The notes beneath the pieces are model-generated. The model saw only the letters and a program-made list of their open reading frames with translations. It was not told where the DNA came from and did not search any database. Made by a program: the position numbers and the translations under genes. Below are positions 53,674-62,421 of a DNA stretch of 64,000 bases, in pieces. The stretch spans positions 2,408,330 through 2,472,329 of the forward strand of contig NZ_LT985361.1 in the NCBI RefSeq assembly GCF_900269665.1. Direction: 5' to 3'. The DNA is from Nocardia suismassiliense (GTDB lineage Bacteria > Actinomycetota > Actinomycetes > Mycobacteriales > Mycobacteriaceae). The number at the start of each line of letters is the position of its first letter. Position 1 is the first letter of the stretch.

Positions 53674-54690
53674 CTACTTCTCGAACTGCGCCCGCTTCCA
53701 GTCCCCGTACGGCTCGTCCCGCTCACGCACAGCCTCCCGGAAACCCTCAGTGGCCGAACGCAATTGAAAGGAGTAACCCTCACGAGTATGCCGAGAAATC
53801 CCGTCGAATACCGTGCTGATCATCCCCGAATTAGCCACGCCCTGGGCAAGCAACGCACTGTTGAGCGCCAACTTCGCCATCATCAGCTGATTGATCGGCA
53901 TCCGCGCGATCCGTTCGAGCAACGCTTCGGTGCGCTCATCGAGTTCGTCGGCCGGAGCGGATTCGACTGCGAGCCCCCATTCCTCGGCCTGCTTACCGGA
54001 CAAGCAGTCACCGGTGAACAGCAGCCGCTTGGCGCGCTGATCCCCGAGTCGGTGCGCCCACATCCCCGCAGCCGGAATGCCCCAAACCCGGGTAGGCGGA
54101 TACCCGATCTTGGTGTCATCGGCACAAATGATCTGGTCGGCATAGAGCGCGATATCGGTACCGCCCGCGACGGCGAAGCCATGCAGTTTGGCGACGGTCG
54201 GCTTGTTGGCGTGCAGCAGACTGGCGAAGCCGCGGTTGAATCGGCTCATCATCGCGTAGTCGACCATGGGATCCCAAGTGCCCCAGGGATTGTGGTTGCG
54301 CGCCTGGACCATCGGATCCAGCACGGTTCCGGCGGTGGAGTCCGCGTCGTCGCCCTGGAATCCGCTCTCCGCGAAGAGCGATAGGTCGTATCCGCCACAG
54401 AAACCCTTGCCGCGCCCGGAAATCACCATCACATGGACCCGCGGGTCGAGGTCGGCGCGTTCGACCGCGTGCGCGAGCTCGATCGGGGTGTCGGAGGTGA
54501 TGGCGTTGCCGTGCTCGGGCCGGTTGAAGGTTATCCGCGCGATCCGGCCGGTGACCTCGTAGGTGAGGGTGCGATAGCTGACGTCGGTGGGCGGCAGCTC
54601 GCGACCGGCCCATGGCGAATCGGGGGCCTCGGTGAGTCCCTCGTACCAGGCGGCCGGACGGGTCCCGGAATGATTCTCGAATTCTGACAA
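53674..54690 (-). CDS. Enoyl-CoA hydratase/crotonase family protein
   Basis: 338 residues from TTG 54690 (AGGAAA upstream). Crotonase fold: RIARITFNRPEHGNAI, the oxyanion loops ISGRGKGFCGGYDL and KLHGFAVAGGTDIALYADQIICADDTKIGYPPTRVWG. The catalytic-glutamate positions of classical hydratases read G-G-T-D and P-x-x-R here, so it may be an isomerase or hydrolase variant. About 40 residues precede the core. Divergent from an AidB-like dehydrogenase with an 87-bp region carrying a large dyad. Confidence 0.85.
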   Translation of the reverse strand: MSEFENHSGTRPAAWYEGLTEAPDSPWAGRELPPTDVSYRTLTYEVTGRIARITFNRPEHGNAITSDTPIELAHAVERADLDPRVHVMVISGRGKGFCGGYDLSLFAESGFQGDDADSTAGTVLDPMVQARNHNPWGTWDPMVDYAMMSRFNRGFASLLHANKPTVAKLHGFAVAGGTDIALYADQIICADDTKIGYPPTRVWGIPAAGMWAHRLGDQRAKRLLFTGDCLSGKQAEEWGLAVESAPADELDERTEALLERIARMPINQLMMAKLALNSALLAQGVANSGMISTVFDGISRHTREGYSFQLRSATEGFREAVRERDEPYGDWKRAQFEK

Positions 54691-54731
54691 GAGGGTTTCC
54701 TGACTACATCGGCGCGAACAACTTCCCTTGA

Positions 54732-54769
54732 TATTACATACTTGTGTCAATTGACGGAACACTGTAATA
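54732..54769. promoter_or_regulatory. 38-bp nested dyad between crotonase and AidB-like genes
   Basis: TATTACA (54732-54738) and TGTAATA (54763-54769) are inverted arms, and GTCAATTGAC (54746-54755) is a perfect palindrome with the same centre (54750.5). Within it TTGTGT (54742-54747) and TAATAC (54765-54770), 17 bases apart, can form a promoter toward the dehydrogenase. Probably the operator of the PaaX-type regulator encoded downstream. Confidence 0.65.
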
Positions 54770-54777
54770 CTGATTTC

Positions 54778-56412
54778 ATGCCCACCCACGCGGTAACGAA
54801 CCAAGTTCCTCCGCTCGTCGATTACGACGCCGCCGAGCAGCCGGTGCTGCTCGAGGCGCTGCACCGCGCGGGCGCCGAGCACGCGCTCGACGAGCTGCAC
54901 GAGATCGGACGGCTGGCGGGCAGCGCCGAAGCCCTCGAGCTCGGTGACCTCGCCGAGACACACCAACCGGTACTGAAGACACACGATCGTTATGGCAACC
55001 GCGTCGACGAGGTCGTCTACGACCCGAGTTATCACCGATTGATGACCTACGCGGTCGGCTTCGGGTTGCACGGCGCGGTATGGGCAGACAGCCGACCGAA
55101 TCCGCATTTGACCCGTGCTGCGAAATTGAGCGTGTGGGGCCCGGTCGACGCCGGGCACGGCTGCCCGATCTCGATGACCTACGCCGTGGTCCCGGCTTTG
55201 CGCGCAGCTCCCGAACTGGCCGCTCAGTACGAACCTTTGCTGTGCGCAAAGGAATACGACCCGGTCTTACGTGCGCCGCTGTCCAAGCGCGGGCTGATCG
55301 CCGGAATGTCGATGACGGAAAAGCAAGGCGGCTCGGACGTTCGGGCGAATACCACCGCCGCCACCCGGATGTCGGACGGCACCTACCGGATCACCGGTCA
55401 CAAGTGGTTCACCTCCGCGCCGATGTCCGATGTGTTCCTGGTGCTCGCGCAGGCGCCGGGCGGGCTGTCCTGCTTCTTCGTCCCGCGCGTGCTGCCCGAC
55501 GGCACCCGCAATACCTTTGCGCTGCAACGGCTCAAGGACAAGCTGGGCAACCACTCCAACGCCAGCAGCGAGGTCGAATACGACAACACCGTCGGCTGGC
55601 TGGTCGGCGACGAGGGCCGGGGTGTGCCGACGATCATCGAGATGGTCAACCTGACCCGCCTGGACTGCACCATCGGCACCGCCACCGCGATGCGCACCGG
55701 GGTCGCCGCGGCCGCGCACCATGCCGCGCACCGCAGCGCGTTCGGCGCGACGCTGGCCGATCAACCGCTGATGCGTAATGTGCTGGCCGATCTCGCGATC
55801 GAGGCGGAGGCGGCGACCACGGTCGCGCTGTGGCTGGCCGACCTCACCGATCGCGCGACGGCCGGCGAGGACGGCGCCGACCAGTTGCGCCGGATCTCGT
55901 TGGCGGTGAGCAAATACTATGTGTGCAAACGTGGCCCGATCCACGCCGCCGAAGCGCTGGAATGCCTGGGCGGCAACGGATATGTCGAAGAATCGCGGAT
56001 GCCGCGGTTGTATCGGGAAGCCCCGTTGATGTCCGTCTGGGAAGGGTCGGGCAATGTCGCGGCACTCGACACTCTGCGTGCGATGGCCAAACAACCGGAA
56101 ACCCTCGGCGCCTATTTCGACGAGGTCAAACGCGCGGCGGGCGCCGATGCGCACCTCGACGCCGCAATCACCCGGCTGGAGGGGCAATTCGGCGACTTCC
56201 ACACCATCCAGCATCGCGCCCGCCGCATCGTCGGCGATATGGCGCAGGTACTGCAGGCGTCACTGCTTGTTCGCTTCGGTCATCCGGCCGTCGCGGATGC
56301 CTTCACCGTCAGCAGGCTCGGCGGTGAGCACGGCGATGTTTTCGGTACCTTGCCGACCGGTATCGACAGCGCGGCGATCATTCAGCGCGCCACGCCCAAG
56401 ACGAGCCGCTGA
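54778..56412 (+). CDS. AidB-like acyl-CoA dehydrogenase family protein
   Basis: 544 residues from ATG 54778, which lies only ~8 bases after the TAATAC -10 box, so the transcript is probably leaderless. Acyl-CoA dehydrogenase fold with the AidB-type marks GMSMTEKQGGSDVRANTT and ITGHKWFTSAPMSDVFLVLAQ, and the FAD-linked ALECLGGNGYVEESRMPRLYREAPLMSVWEGSGN. AidB proteins are made in alkylation stress and bind DNA; here the partner crotonase and PaaX-type regulator point to fatty or aryl-acyl catabolism as well. Confidence 0.88.
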   Translation: MPTHAVTNQVPPLVDYDAAEQPVLLEALHRAGAEHALDELHEIGRLAGSAEALELGDLAETHQPVLKTHDRYGNRVDEVVYDPSYHRLMTYAVGFGLHGAVWADSRPNPHLTRAAKLSVWGPVDAGHGCPISMTYAVVPALRAAPELAAQYEPLLCAKEYDPVLRAPLSKRGLIAGMSMTEKQGGSDVRANTTAATRMSDGTYRITGHKWFTSAPMSDVFLVLAQAPGGLSCFFVPRVLPDGTRNTFALQRLKDKLGNHSNASSEVEYDNTVGWLVGDEGRGVPTIIEMVNLTRLDCTIGTATAMRTGVAAAAHHAAHRSAFGATLADQPLMRNVLADLAIEAEAATTVALWLADLTDRATAGEDGADQLRRISLAVSKYYVCKRGPIHAAEALECLGGNGYVEESRMPRLYREAPLMSVWEGSGNVAALDTLRAMAKQPETLGAYFDEVKRAAGADAHLDAAITRLEGQFGDFHTIQHRARRIVGDMAQVLQASLLVRFGHPAVADAFTVSRLGGEHGDVFGTLPTGIDSAAIIQRATPKTSR

Positions 56413-56428
56413 AACCGGCCGCGAGTTT

Positions 56429-57166
56429 TCAAGCGTCCGATGTGACGAGCAGGTGTTCGGCGAATGCCATGAATTCGGTACGGAACGCCGCGTATTCGGC
56501 GCGCAGCGCCAACCCGGGCCAGTCGGCGGGGAGCAGCGGATCGGGCAGCAAGGGATCATCGAGAATATGCCGCACCGCCGCTGCCGCCACCTCGAACCGC
56601 TCGCGCAGCGACGACGAACTAGCGAACTCGCCCAGCAACCGCTGCGCGTCCTGCGCCCAAAGCCGTGGCGCGAAAAGGGTTTCCGCCAGCACGACCGGCG
56701 AATCCTCGGGCGCCGCTGTGAACACCGAAACCCGCCTGCCTGCCTCCGGCCCGAGAACGATCTCGATGTTCGCGGGCCGGGTCCACACACCTTCGCGTAA
56801 TTCGCCGAGTTTGCGGGCGCGCATGGTATCTCGGAACGCGGTCCGCGCGGGCGCGTCGTCACCGACGGCCGTCACCACCGCCAGATACCATTCGCCGTCC
56901 CAAGCTTTCACGACGGGACTCACCGCCGCGTCCTGCCTGCGCTGGCGCTCGATCAAGCGATCCGAGAGCCGATATATGCCGTTCGCGCGTTCCAGATCAC
57001 CCATGGCAACCATCCGGGTCAGCGCGACCCGCACGGCCGATTGCTGCAGGCCCAGTTCCTCGGCCACCGAAACGATCCAGCTGACCGGGGCTTCCGCCGG
57101 ATGCGCGCCGAGCAACGCACTCAGAATCGCCGACCGAGCGGTCAGCTTTCGCATGCGCTTCGCCAC
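56429..57166 (-). CDS. PaaX-type transcriptional regulator
   Basis: 245 residues from GTG 57166 (GAGGAC upstream; ATG 57154 possible). PaaX architecture: N-terminal winged helix (TARSAILSALLGAHPAEAPVSWIVSVAEELGLQQSAVRVALTRMVAMGDLERANGIYRLSD), central domain with WDGEWYLAVV and a C-terminal domain. PaaX represses phenylacetate-CoA pathway genes. Convergent with the AidB-like gene, whose promoter region carries the nested dyad. Confidence 0.87.
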   Translation of the reverse strand: MAKRMRKLTARSAILSALLGAHPAEAPVSWIVSVAEELGLQQSAVRVALTRMVAMGDLERANGIYRLSDRLIERQRRQDAAVSPVVKAWDGEWYLAVVTAVGDDAPARTAFRDTMRARKLGELREGVWTRPANIEIVLGPEAGRRVSVFTAAPEDSPVVLAETLFAPRLWAQDAQRLLGEFASSSSLRERFEVAAAAVRHILDDPLLPDPLLPADWPGLALRAEYAAFRTEFMAFAEHLLVTSDA

Positions 57167-57321
57167 ACACCCCGTCCTCTCCGCGTCACGCTCGGCCGAA
57201 CTCCGGCCGACGAACCCGAAATTCTACCGACGCGAGTGCCGGGACCGCCGTGCGACATCGCCGCCGGAACTCCCTTGAACTGGCGATGTGCTCCGGCCGA
57301 GGTCCGATTCCTCCGGTTTCG

Positions 57322-57654
57322 CTAGTTCGCGTTGTTATATGCCGCGACAATGTCGGCGGGGATCCGGCCGCGGGTCGATACGTTGTGCCCGTTCTTCCTG
57401 GCCCATTCCCGGATCGCCGCTGTTTGCTCGCGATCGGTCGCGGAAGTCGCTTTACCGCTGCCTTTGCGCTTCGCCCGTCCGGTCTTGCGCGCTTTTTCCG
57501 CCCAGGGCTCCAGGGTCACCCGCAGCTTGCCCGCGTTCTTGGTGGACAGATCGATCTCGTAGGCCACGCCATCGATCGAAAATTGAACTGTTTCATTCGC
57601 TTTCGACTTGCCGTCGTAGTCGTCGACCAGGGTGACGGTGACTTTCTTGGCCAT
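57322..57654 (-). CDS. lsr2: Lsr2 family nucleoid-associated protein
   Basis: 110 residues from ATG 57654. N-terminal dimerisation domain ([44 protein letters not shown]) and C-terminal DNA-binding domain with [22 protein letters not shown]; the R-G-R motif inserts into the minor groove of AT-rich DNA. Lsr2 silences AT-rich, foreign genes. Nocardia usually has more than one copy; whether this is the main one cannot be said from the window. Confidence 0.93.
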   Translation of the reverse strand: MAKKVTVTLVDDYDGKSKANETVQFSIDGVAYEIDLSTKNAGKLRVTLEPWAEKARKTGRAKRKGSGKATSATDREQTAAIREWARKNGHNVSTRGRIPADIVAAYNNAN

Positions 57655-57776
57655 GGGATGCGTCCTTTGCGTAGTCACGAGTAATTGCTCGAAATACTAA
57701 TACCGTATCGCATCGAACTCGGCGAGGAGAAAAGTACTGTGCCGCACAACTGCACGATCATCGCCGGGTGCGCTAC

Positions 57777-58649
57777 TCAGCGCAGCGATTCCGCCGCTGT
57801 CGCGGCTATCGAAGCGGCCACCGCGCTCAATGCCGGTGAGTCGAGCCGCCATTGCTGCCAGTACAGCGGGACATCGATGAATGCCGCGCCATCGATGGGC
57901 ACCAGCTCGGTGGTAGGAAAATTGCGGGATTGCAGGTCCGGCAACATGCCCCAGCCCAATCCGAGCCGGACCGCCGCCAGGAAACCGGCCGAAGACGGAA
58001 CGTAATGCCGCGGCGGATCGAGGGGTTGACGGCTGCGGCGGCGCAGGTGCCGGTCTTGCAGATCGTCTTTGCGATCGAATAGCACCACCGGTGCCGTCGC
58101 ATAAGCCTTGGCGGTCGCGCCGTCGCCGAACCAGGTGCGCGCGAAGCGCGGTTCGGCCATCGGCCGGTAGCGCATCGCGCCGAGCCGTTCGACTTTGCAG
58201 CCCTGCACCGGTGCGGCGGTGGCGGTGATCGCCGCCATGACCGTGCCGTCACGGAGCAGCCGGGTGGTGTGTTCCTCGTCCTCGCGGTGGATGTCGAAAC
58301 AGACGCCGGTCGGCGCGGCGGCCAGCGCGGGCAGCACCCAGGTTTCCAGTGAATCGGCATTGACCGCGATGGGCAGCCGGGCCGGCCGGTGCGCCTCGCC
58401 GAGTTCGCGGGCGGTGTCGACGGCGAGCAACTCGATCTGCCTGGCCAGCCGCAGCACCGCGAGCCCGGATTCGGTGGCGCGCACCGGTTTTGTGCGCTGT
58501 AGCAAGACACGGCCCGCCGCGTCCTCCAGCGCCTTGATTCGTTGGCTGATCGCGGACGGCGTGATCCGCAAGCTCTTCGCCGCGGCGTCGAAGGTGCCCT
58601 CGGTGACCGCCGCGTTCAACGCGCGGAGCTGATCCAACTGGAGATCCAT
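57777..58649 (-). CDS. LysR regulator, LysG/ArgP type
   Basis: 290 residues from ATG 58649. Helix-turn-helix: LDQLRALNAAVTEGTFDAAAKSLRITPSAISQRIKALEDAAGRVLLQRTKPVRATESG, matching ArgP/LysG, followed by the effector domain. Divergent from a LysE/ArgO exporter 67 bp away, the classic lysG-lysE arrangement: the regulator activates the exporter when lysine or arginine accumulates. Confidence 0.92.
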   Translation of the reverse strand: MDLQLDQLRALNAAVTEGTFDAAAKSLRITPSAISQRIKALEDAAGRVLLQRTKPVRATESGLAVLRLARQIELLAVDTARELGEAHRPARLPIAVNADSLETWVLPALAAAPTGVCFDIHREDEEHTTRLLRDGTVMAAITATAAPVQGCKVERLGAMRYRPMAEPRFARTWFGDGATAKAYATAPVVLFDRKDDLQDRHLRRRSRQPLDPPRHYVPSSAGFLAAVRLGLGWGMLPDLQSRNFPTTELVPIDGAAFIDVPLYWQQWRLDSPALSAVAASIAATAAESLR

Positions 58650-58716
58650 GTTAAGGAATCGTAATGGTAGTGCAGAAACTTTAGTTTGCCTGGAGATAAT
58701 GTGCTGCTTAGCGTCG

Positions 58717-59355
58717 ATGAATATGAACGTTTCCTCGGCGGCCGTGGCGGCCCTTTCCGGTCTCGGCGTCGGACTCTCGCTGATCGTGGCCATCGGTGCG
58801 CAGAACGCGTTCGTGCTGCGCCAAGGCGTGCGCAGGCAGCACGTCTTCGCGGTGGTCGTGGTGTGCGCGCTGTCGGACGTCGTGCTGATCGCCGCGGGCG
58901 TCGCCGGATTCGGCGCGGTCGTGCACTCGGTGCCCGGGGTGCTCACGGTGGTTCGCTATGCGGGCGCCGTGTTCCTGCTCGGTTACGCCGCCCTCGCGGC
59001 CCGCCGGGCATTCGGGTCGGCGACGCTCGCCGCCGGATCGACCGGTGGGACGGTCGCTCTGGGTGCCACCGTCGCCACCTGTCTCGCCCTGACCTGGCTG
59101 AACCCGCACGTCTATCTGGACACTGTGGTGCTGCTGGGTTCCATTGCGAGTACCTACGCCGCCCCCGACCGATGGTTCCTCGGTGCGGGCGCGATGCTCG
59201 GCAGCATCGTCTGGTTCACCGCCCTGGGTTACGGCGCTCGTCTGCTCGGCCCGCTGTTCGCGCGTCCGGTCGCCTGGCGCGTGCTGGATTCCGTCATCGC
59301 CGTGGTGATGACGCTGCTGGCGGCAGGGCTGGTGCTGGCCGGGCCGTCGGCGTGA
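58717..59355 (+). CDS. LysE/ArgO family amino acid exporter
   Basis: 212 residues from ATG 58717 (ATG 58723 also possible). Six hydrophobic segments; conserved AIGAQNAFVLRQGVRRQHVFAVVVVCALSDVVLIAAGVAGFG and LTWLNPHVYLDTVVLLGSI with the NPH turn. It exports lysine or arginine. A -10-like GATAAT lies at 58695-58700. Pair with the LysG-like gene. Confidence 0.92.
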   Translation: MNMNVSSAAVAALSGLGVGLSLIVAIGAQNAFVLRQGVRRQHVFAVVVVCALSDVVLIAAGVAGFGAVVHSVPGVLTVVRYAGAVFLLGYAALAARRAFGSATLAAGSTGGTVALGATVATCLALTWLNPHVYLDTVVLLGSIASTYAAPDRWFLGAGAMLGSIVWFTALGYGARLLGPLFARPVAWRVLDSVIAVVMTLLAAGLVLAGPSA

Positions 59356-59569
59356 CGTCGACCTTCGGGCGAACGAAATCCGGCGTGTCGCAGCCGAAAC
59401 CCGAATGTTGCCGGCACGCGGCTTACGAGTGTTGTTCAGCGGCAACCCGGTTGGCTACCGCGTCGGCGTGACGCGAGACACAGCCCGCACCGTGTCCGTA
59501 ACCGATTGGAGCCGAGAGGGCCGGGTATGCGGCGAATGACCGCCCACACCCCTAGTTGGAGGAGTAGTC

Positions 59570-59821
59570 ATGACCAAGCACGACAGCGGACCGCGCGAGG
59601 CCGTCGAGGGCGTCGTCGAAGATGTCAAGGGCAAGGCCAAGGAAGCCGCGGGCATCGTTACCGGGAACGAAGGCCTGAAGAGCGAGGGCCGCGCCCAGCA
59701 GGATAAGGCCGAGTCCGAGCGTGAGGCCGCCAAGAAGGAAGCCGAGGCCGAGAAGGCCCGCGCCGAGGCCAACCTCGATGAGGCTCGGCAGAGCGCTTAC
59801 GAGGGTGGCAAGGATTCCTAG
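59570..59821 (+). CDS. CsbD family protein
   Basis: 83 residues, ATG 59570 with GGAGGAG upstream. All-helical, highly charged (EGVVEDVKGKAKEAAGIVTGNEGLKSEGRAQQDKAESEREAAKKEAEAEKARAEANLDEARQ); the CsbD-like start is followed by an Ala/Lys/Glu heptad stretch. CsbD proteins are general-stress products; a GGGTAT (59523-59528) lies upstream as in sigma-F/B promoters, though the -35 spacing is not convincing. Function unknown. Confidence 0.82.
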   Translation: MTKHDSGPREAVEGVVEDVKGKAKEAAGIVTGNEGLKSEGRAQQDKAESEREAAKKEAEAEKARAEANLDEARQSAYEGGKDS

Positions 59822-59834
59822 TCGCAACGTTTCT

Positions 59835-59871
59835 TCGGCGGCGTGGGGACGGCCTATTCCCACGCCGCCGA
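59835..59871 (+). terminator. CsbD terminator hairpin
   Basis: TCGGCGGCGTGGG (59835-59847) pairs with CCCACGCCGCCGA (59859-59871), 11-base loop, followed by TTTATG. It lies between the CsbD gene and the convergent monooxygenase. Confidence 0.85.
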
Positions 59872-59872
59872 T

Positions 59873-60901
59873 TTATGTTGCGCTGCGGAACATTTGAGCG
59901 GCTGCGGCCCGCTCGGTGAGAATTTCTCGCCGACGCTCGGCCATGGCCGCGGCGGGTGAACGGCCACCGATGATGGCTTCGGCGAGTGCCGCCGCATCCT
60001 CGATGGCGTCGCGGGCGCCCACGCCCGCAGCCGGTGTGATCGCGTGGTCGGCATCGCCGCACAGGATCACCGGGGCCTGGGGTGCCCGCGCGTCGGCAAG
60101 CGGCACGGTGCGCGCATTGGAGACATGCACGGTGCCTGTGGCAGCCAGCATGGCTTCGACAAGTTCGGGAATCGCGGTGCTGCCGACCAGAATTGGTTCC
60201 GTCCACCGGTCGATCGGCTGAGACCCTACCTCGGCTACGGGGAGCGGTGCCCGGGTGAGGCGAGTGAACCACAGCGATACCTCGCTGTTCCAGAAGTGCC
60301 CGAAGGTACTGACGGGCCTGCCTTCGTCGTCCAGGCGACGGTGGAAGTGCAGCACGGACGGTTCGGTGCTCGGCTGGATCGGCCGGTCGGTGATGCCGTA
60401 AACGACGATCTGACCGGCATATTCGGCCGCGCGCTCGGGTTCGAGGCGCTGGCGCGCGAGCGAATCGATGCCGTCGGCGGCGATGATCACGTCATCGGAC
60501 GGCAATAAATTCTTTCCGCTGAGCAGTGTCCCGTCGGCACTGTCCAGCTCGGTGACGGGAGTGTCGTAGTGGATGGCAGCCGTTGTGGCAGCGGCGAATT
60601 CGGTCAGTACTCGCATGAGGTCGGCGCGCAGGTACATCCGGCGACCGGCGCCGGCGCCGCCGCGCACCACCCTGGCCCGATCGGCCGCGCGCAGCTCGGC
60701 CAGCGGAGGAGACGCCGCATGCAGCCGGTCGACGTCGACGCCCAACCGCGCCAGGGCGGTATGTGCCCGAGCATCCAGTGCCAGAAAGGCTCCCGCACCG
60801 ACGGCCGGTTGGCTTTCGTACACCGTGACGGGGTGGTTCGCGCGTGCCAGCGCGCCGGCCAGCAACGTGCCCGCGATGCCACCGCCGATGATCGTGACCA
60901 T
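59873..60901 (-). CDS. FAD-dependent monooxygenase
   Basis: 342 residues. FAD site IIGGGIAGTLLAGALARANHPVTVYE (GxGxxG), DG motif DDVIIAADGIDS and CGDADHAITPAAGVGARDAIEDAAAL (GD with the FAD ribityl loop). The family hydroxylates aromatic or polyketide substrates with NAD(P)H. Shorter than typical phenol hydroxylases; close to salicylate/zeaxanthin-type hydroxylases. The substrate is unknown; it stands by a secreted lipase. Confidence 0.86.
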   Translation of the reverse strand: MVTIIGGGIAGTLLAGALARANHPVTVYESQPAVGAGAFLALDARAHTALARLGVDVDRLHAASPPLAELRAADRARVVRGGAGAGRRMYLRADLMRVLTEFAAATTAAIHYDTPVTELDSADGTLLSGKNLLPSDDVIIAADGIDSLARQRLEPERAAEYAGQIVVYGITDRPIQPSTEPSVLHFHRRLDDEGRPVSTFGHFWNSEVSLWFTRLTRAPLPVAEVGSQPIDRWTEPILVGSTAIPELVEAMLAATGTVHVSNARTVPLADARAPQAPVILCGDADHAITPAAGVGARDAIEDAAALAEAIIGGRSPAAAMAERRREILTERAAAAQMFRSAT

Positions 60902-60973
60902 GCACCCACCTTAGGTCGCCCGATCCGGGTGCGGCGCAGTCTCGTACCCGGATCGAGCGAGCCGGCCAGGCGA

Positions 60974-62188
60974 TCAGCAGTCGGTAGGCGCCGGTACGCC
61001 GCGCAACCGTTCGTCGAGCCACGCCATCGCAGCCGGTGCGCCGAGCACCGCGGTGGTCAGATGGTCCGGGCTCGGAATCAGCTCCGATTCGACCCGCACT
61101 CCCGCCGCACAGTACCGCCGCACCGTATTGTCGATCGACGCCACCGGAATCAGCACGTCCTCCCGCGAACGCCATTGGTAGATAGGCATTTTCGGCACAC
61201 CCTCGTAGAGCTCCAGACTGTTCTCCTCGAGCACGGCTCGGGCGCTCGGATCCTCGGCCAGCGAGGTGGAGCTGGCCACGTCGAGGACGCTGCGGCCGGC
61301 CCCGGCCGCCAGGATTTCGTTGGTGCAGCCGTTGGCGATCTGGTCGCGGATCGCCAGGCCCGCAGCGTTCAGGCTGTCGCTGATCGGCAGTCGCGTCGGG
61401 TACTCCCGCTCCAGTCCGATGGCCGCGGCGAAGGCCAGCCCGAACGCCGGATGCCTGGAGTAGCCCAGGCCCTCGGTCATTTTCACCAGGTTCATCGGAA
61501 CGCCACCCTCGGCCGCGCCGACGATCTCGAGTTCCGGGGCGTAGGTCGGCGCGAGCGCGGCCGCCCAGCCCGTCGCCATGCCGCCGCCGGAATAGCCGAA
61601 CATCGCCACCGGGCTCTCGGCGACACCGAGTTCGGCGACCTGACGGGCCGCCCGGATGCCGTCCAGCGTGATCATTCCGCCCAGCTGGGCCGCCCCGTAG
61701 GCGCTGGTCGGCCCGAGATGGTCGGGCAGCGCCACCGACCAGCCGCGCAGCAGCACCGCGTTGAGGGCGGGCGCCTCGCGCACGGCGAGATTCGGATCGG
61801 CCGTGTAGAGCACCCGCGAGACAGCGCACTGGGCGCCGAGGCCGTTGATGATGTGCTGATAGGACAGCAGCGGCGCGCCCAGCACATGGTCGGGCGGGGT
61901 CAGCACGGTAGTGGTGGCCGCGATCGGGTGGCCCGCCGAATTGGTGGACCGGAACTTGACCATCGTGACAGTGGTGCCGGGAAAGCCGATCAACGGTGGC
62001 ATCGGGCGCACACCGAGCACGTCGCCGGGTTTCGTGCGATCCAGGTCTGCGGGTGCGGCGTAGAAGGGATCCGGGTCCGGCACCGGGTAGATCGGTTGTG
62101 CCGCAGCGGTACCCGGCACGACGGCCACGTGGGCCACCGAAATCAACAGGGCGGCAACGGCGAGCGCGGGGCGGATGTGTGCAAGCAT
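60974..62188 (-). CDS. Secreted lipase (LIP family)
   Basis: 404 residues from ATG 62188; a 17-residue longer reading to 62239 is less likely. The signal peptide (RPALAVAALLISVAHVAVVPGTAAA|QP) is followed by a LIP-family lipase: nucleophile elbow GYSGGGMATGWAAALAP, then FGLAFAAAIGL and a late Asp/His region (SREDVLIPVASID, SPDHLTTAV). The enzyme should act outside the cell on triacylglycerols or related esters. Cysteines near residues 130, 300 and the terminal DC could form disulfides. Confidence 0.88.
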   Translation of the reverse strand: MLAHIRPALAVAALLISVAHVAVVPGTAAAQPIYPVPDPDPFYAAPADLDRTKPGDVLGVRPMPPLIGFPGTTVTMVKFRSTNSAGHPIAATTTVLTPPDHVLGAPLLSYQHIINGLGAQCAVSRVLYTADPNLAVREAPALNAVLLRGWSVALPDHLGPTSAYGAAQLGGMITLDGIRAARQVAELGVAESPVAMFGYSGGGMATGWAAALAPTYAPELEIVGAAEGGVPMNLVKMTEGLGYSRHPAFGLAFAAAIGLEREYPTRLPISDSLNAAGLAIRDQIANGCTNEILAAGAGRSVLDVASSTSLAEDPSARAVLEENSLELYEGVPKMPIYQWRSREDVLIPVASIDNTVRRYCAAGVRVESELIPSPDHLTTAVLGAPAAMAWLDERLRGVPAPTDC

Positions 62189-62421
62189 GGCGATGAGCGA
62201 CTCCCATTCATCACGACATTCACGGGGATTGTTGGGCATGTGGAAAGTCGAATAATCCGAAATTCAGCCGTGAATAATCGCCCGGCCGGTGTTCGGACGA
62301 GCGACACGATATGGGAAAAAGGGAAAGGCGAGCGGGAGCCGCGCCGTGCGGGCTGGCCGACCCCGGGCCGGGCGTCCCGGCAGCGCCGCACGGTTGCCGG
62401 TCGGCCGGTTACGGTGGCCTG

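Noticed and set aside
59498..59528. Sigma-F-type promoter for the CsbD gene
   Set aside because: GGGTAT is present, but the nearest -35-like GTAACC is 19 bases away and not a good match.
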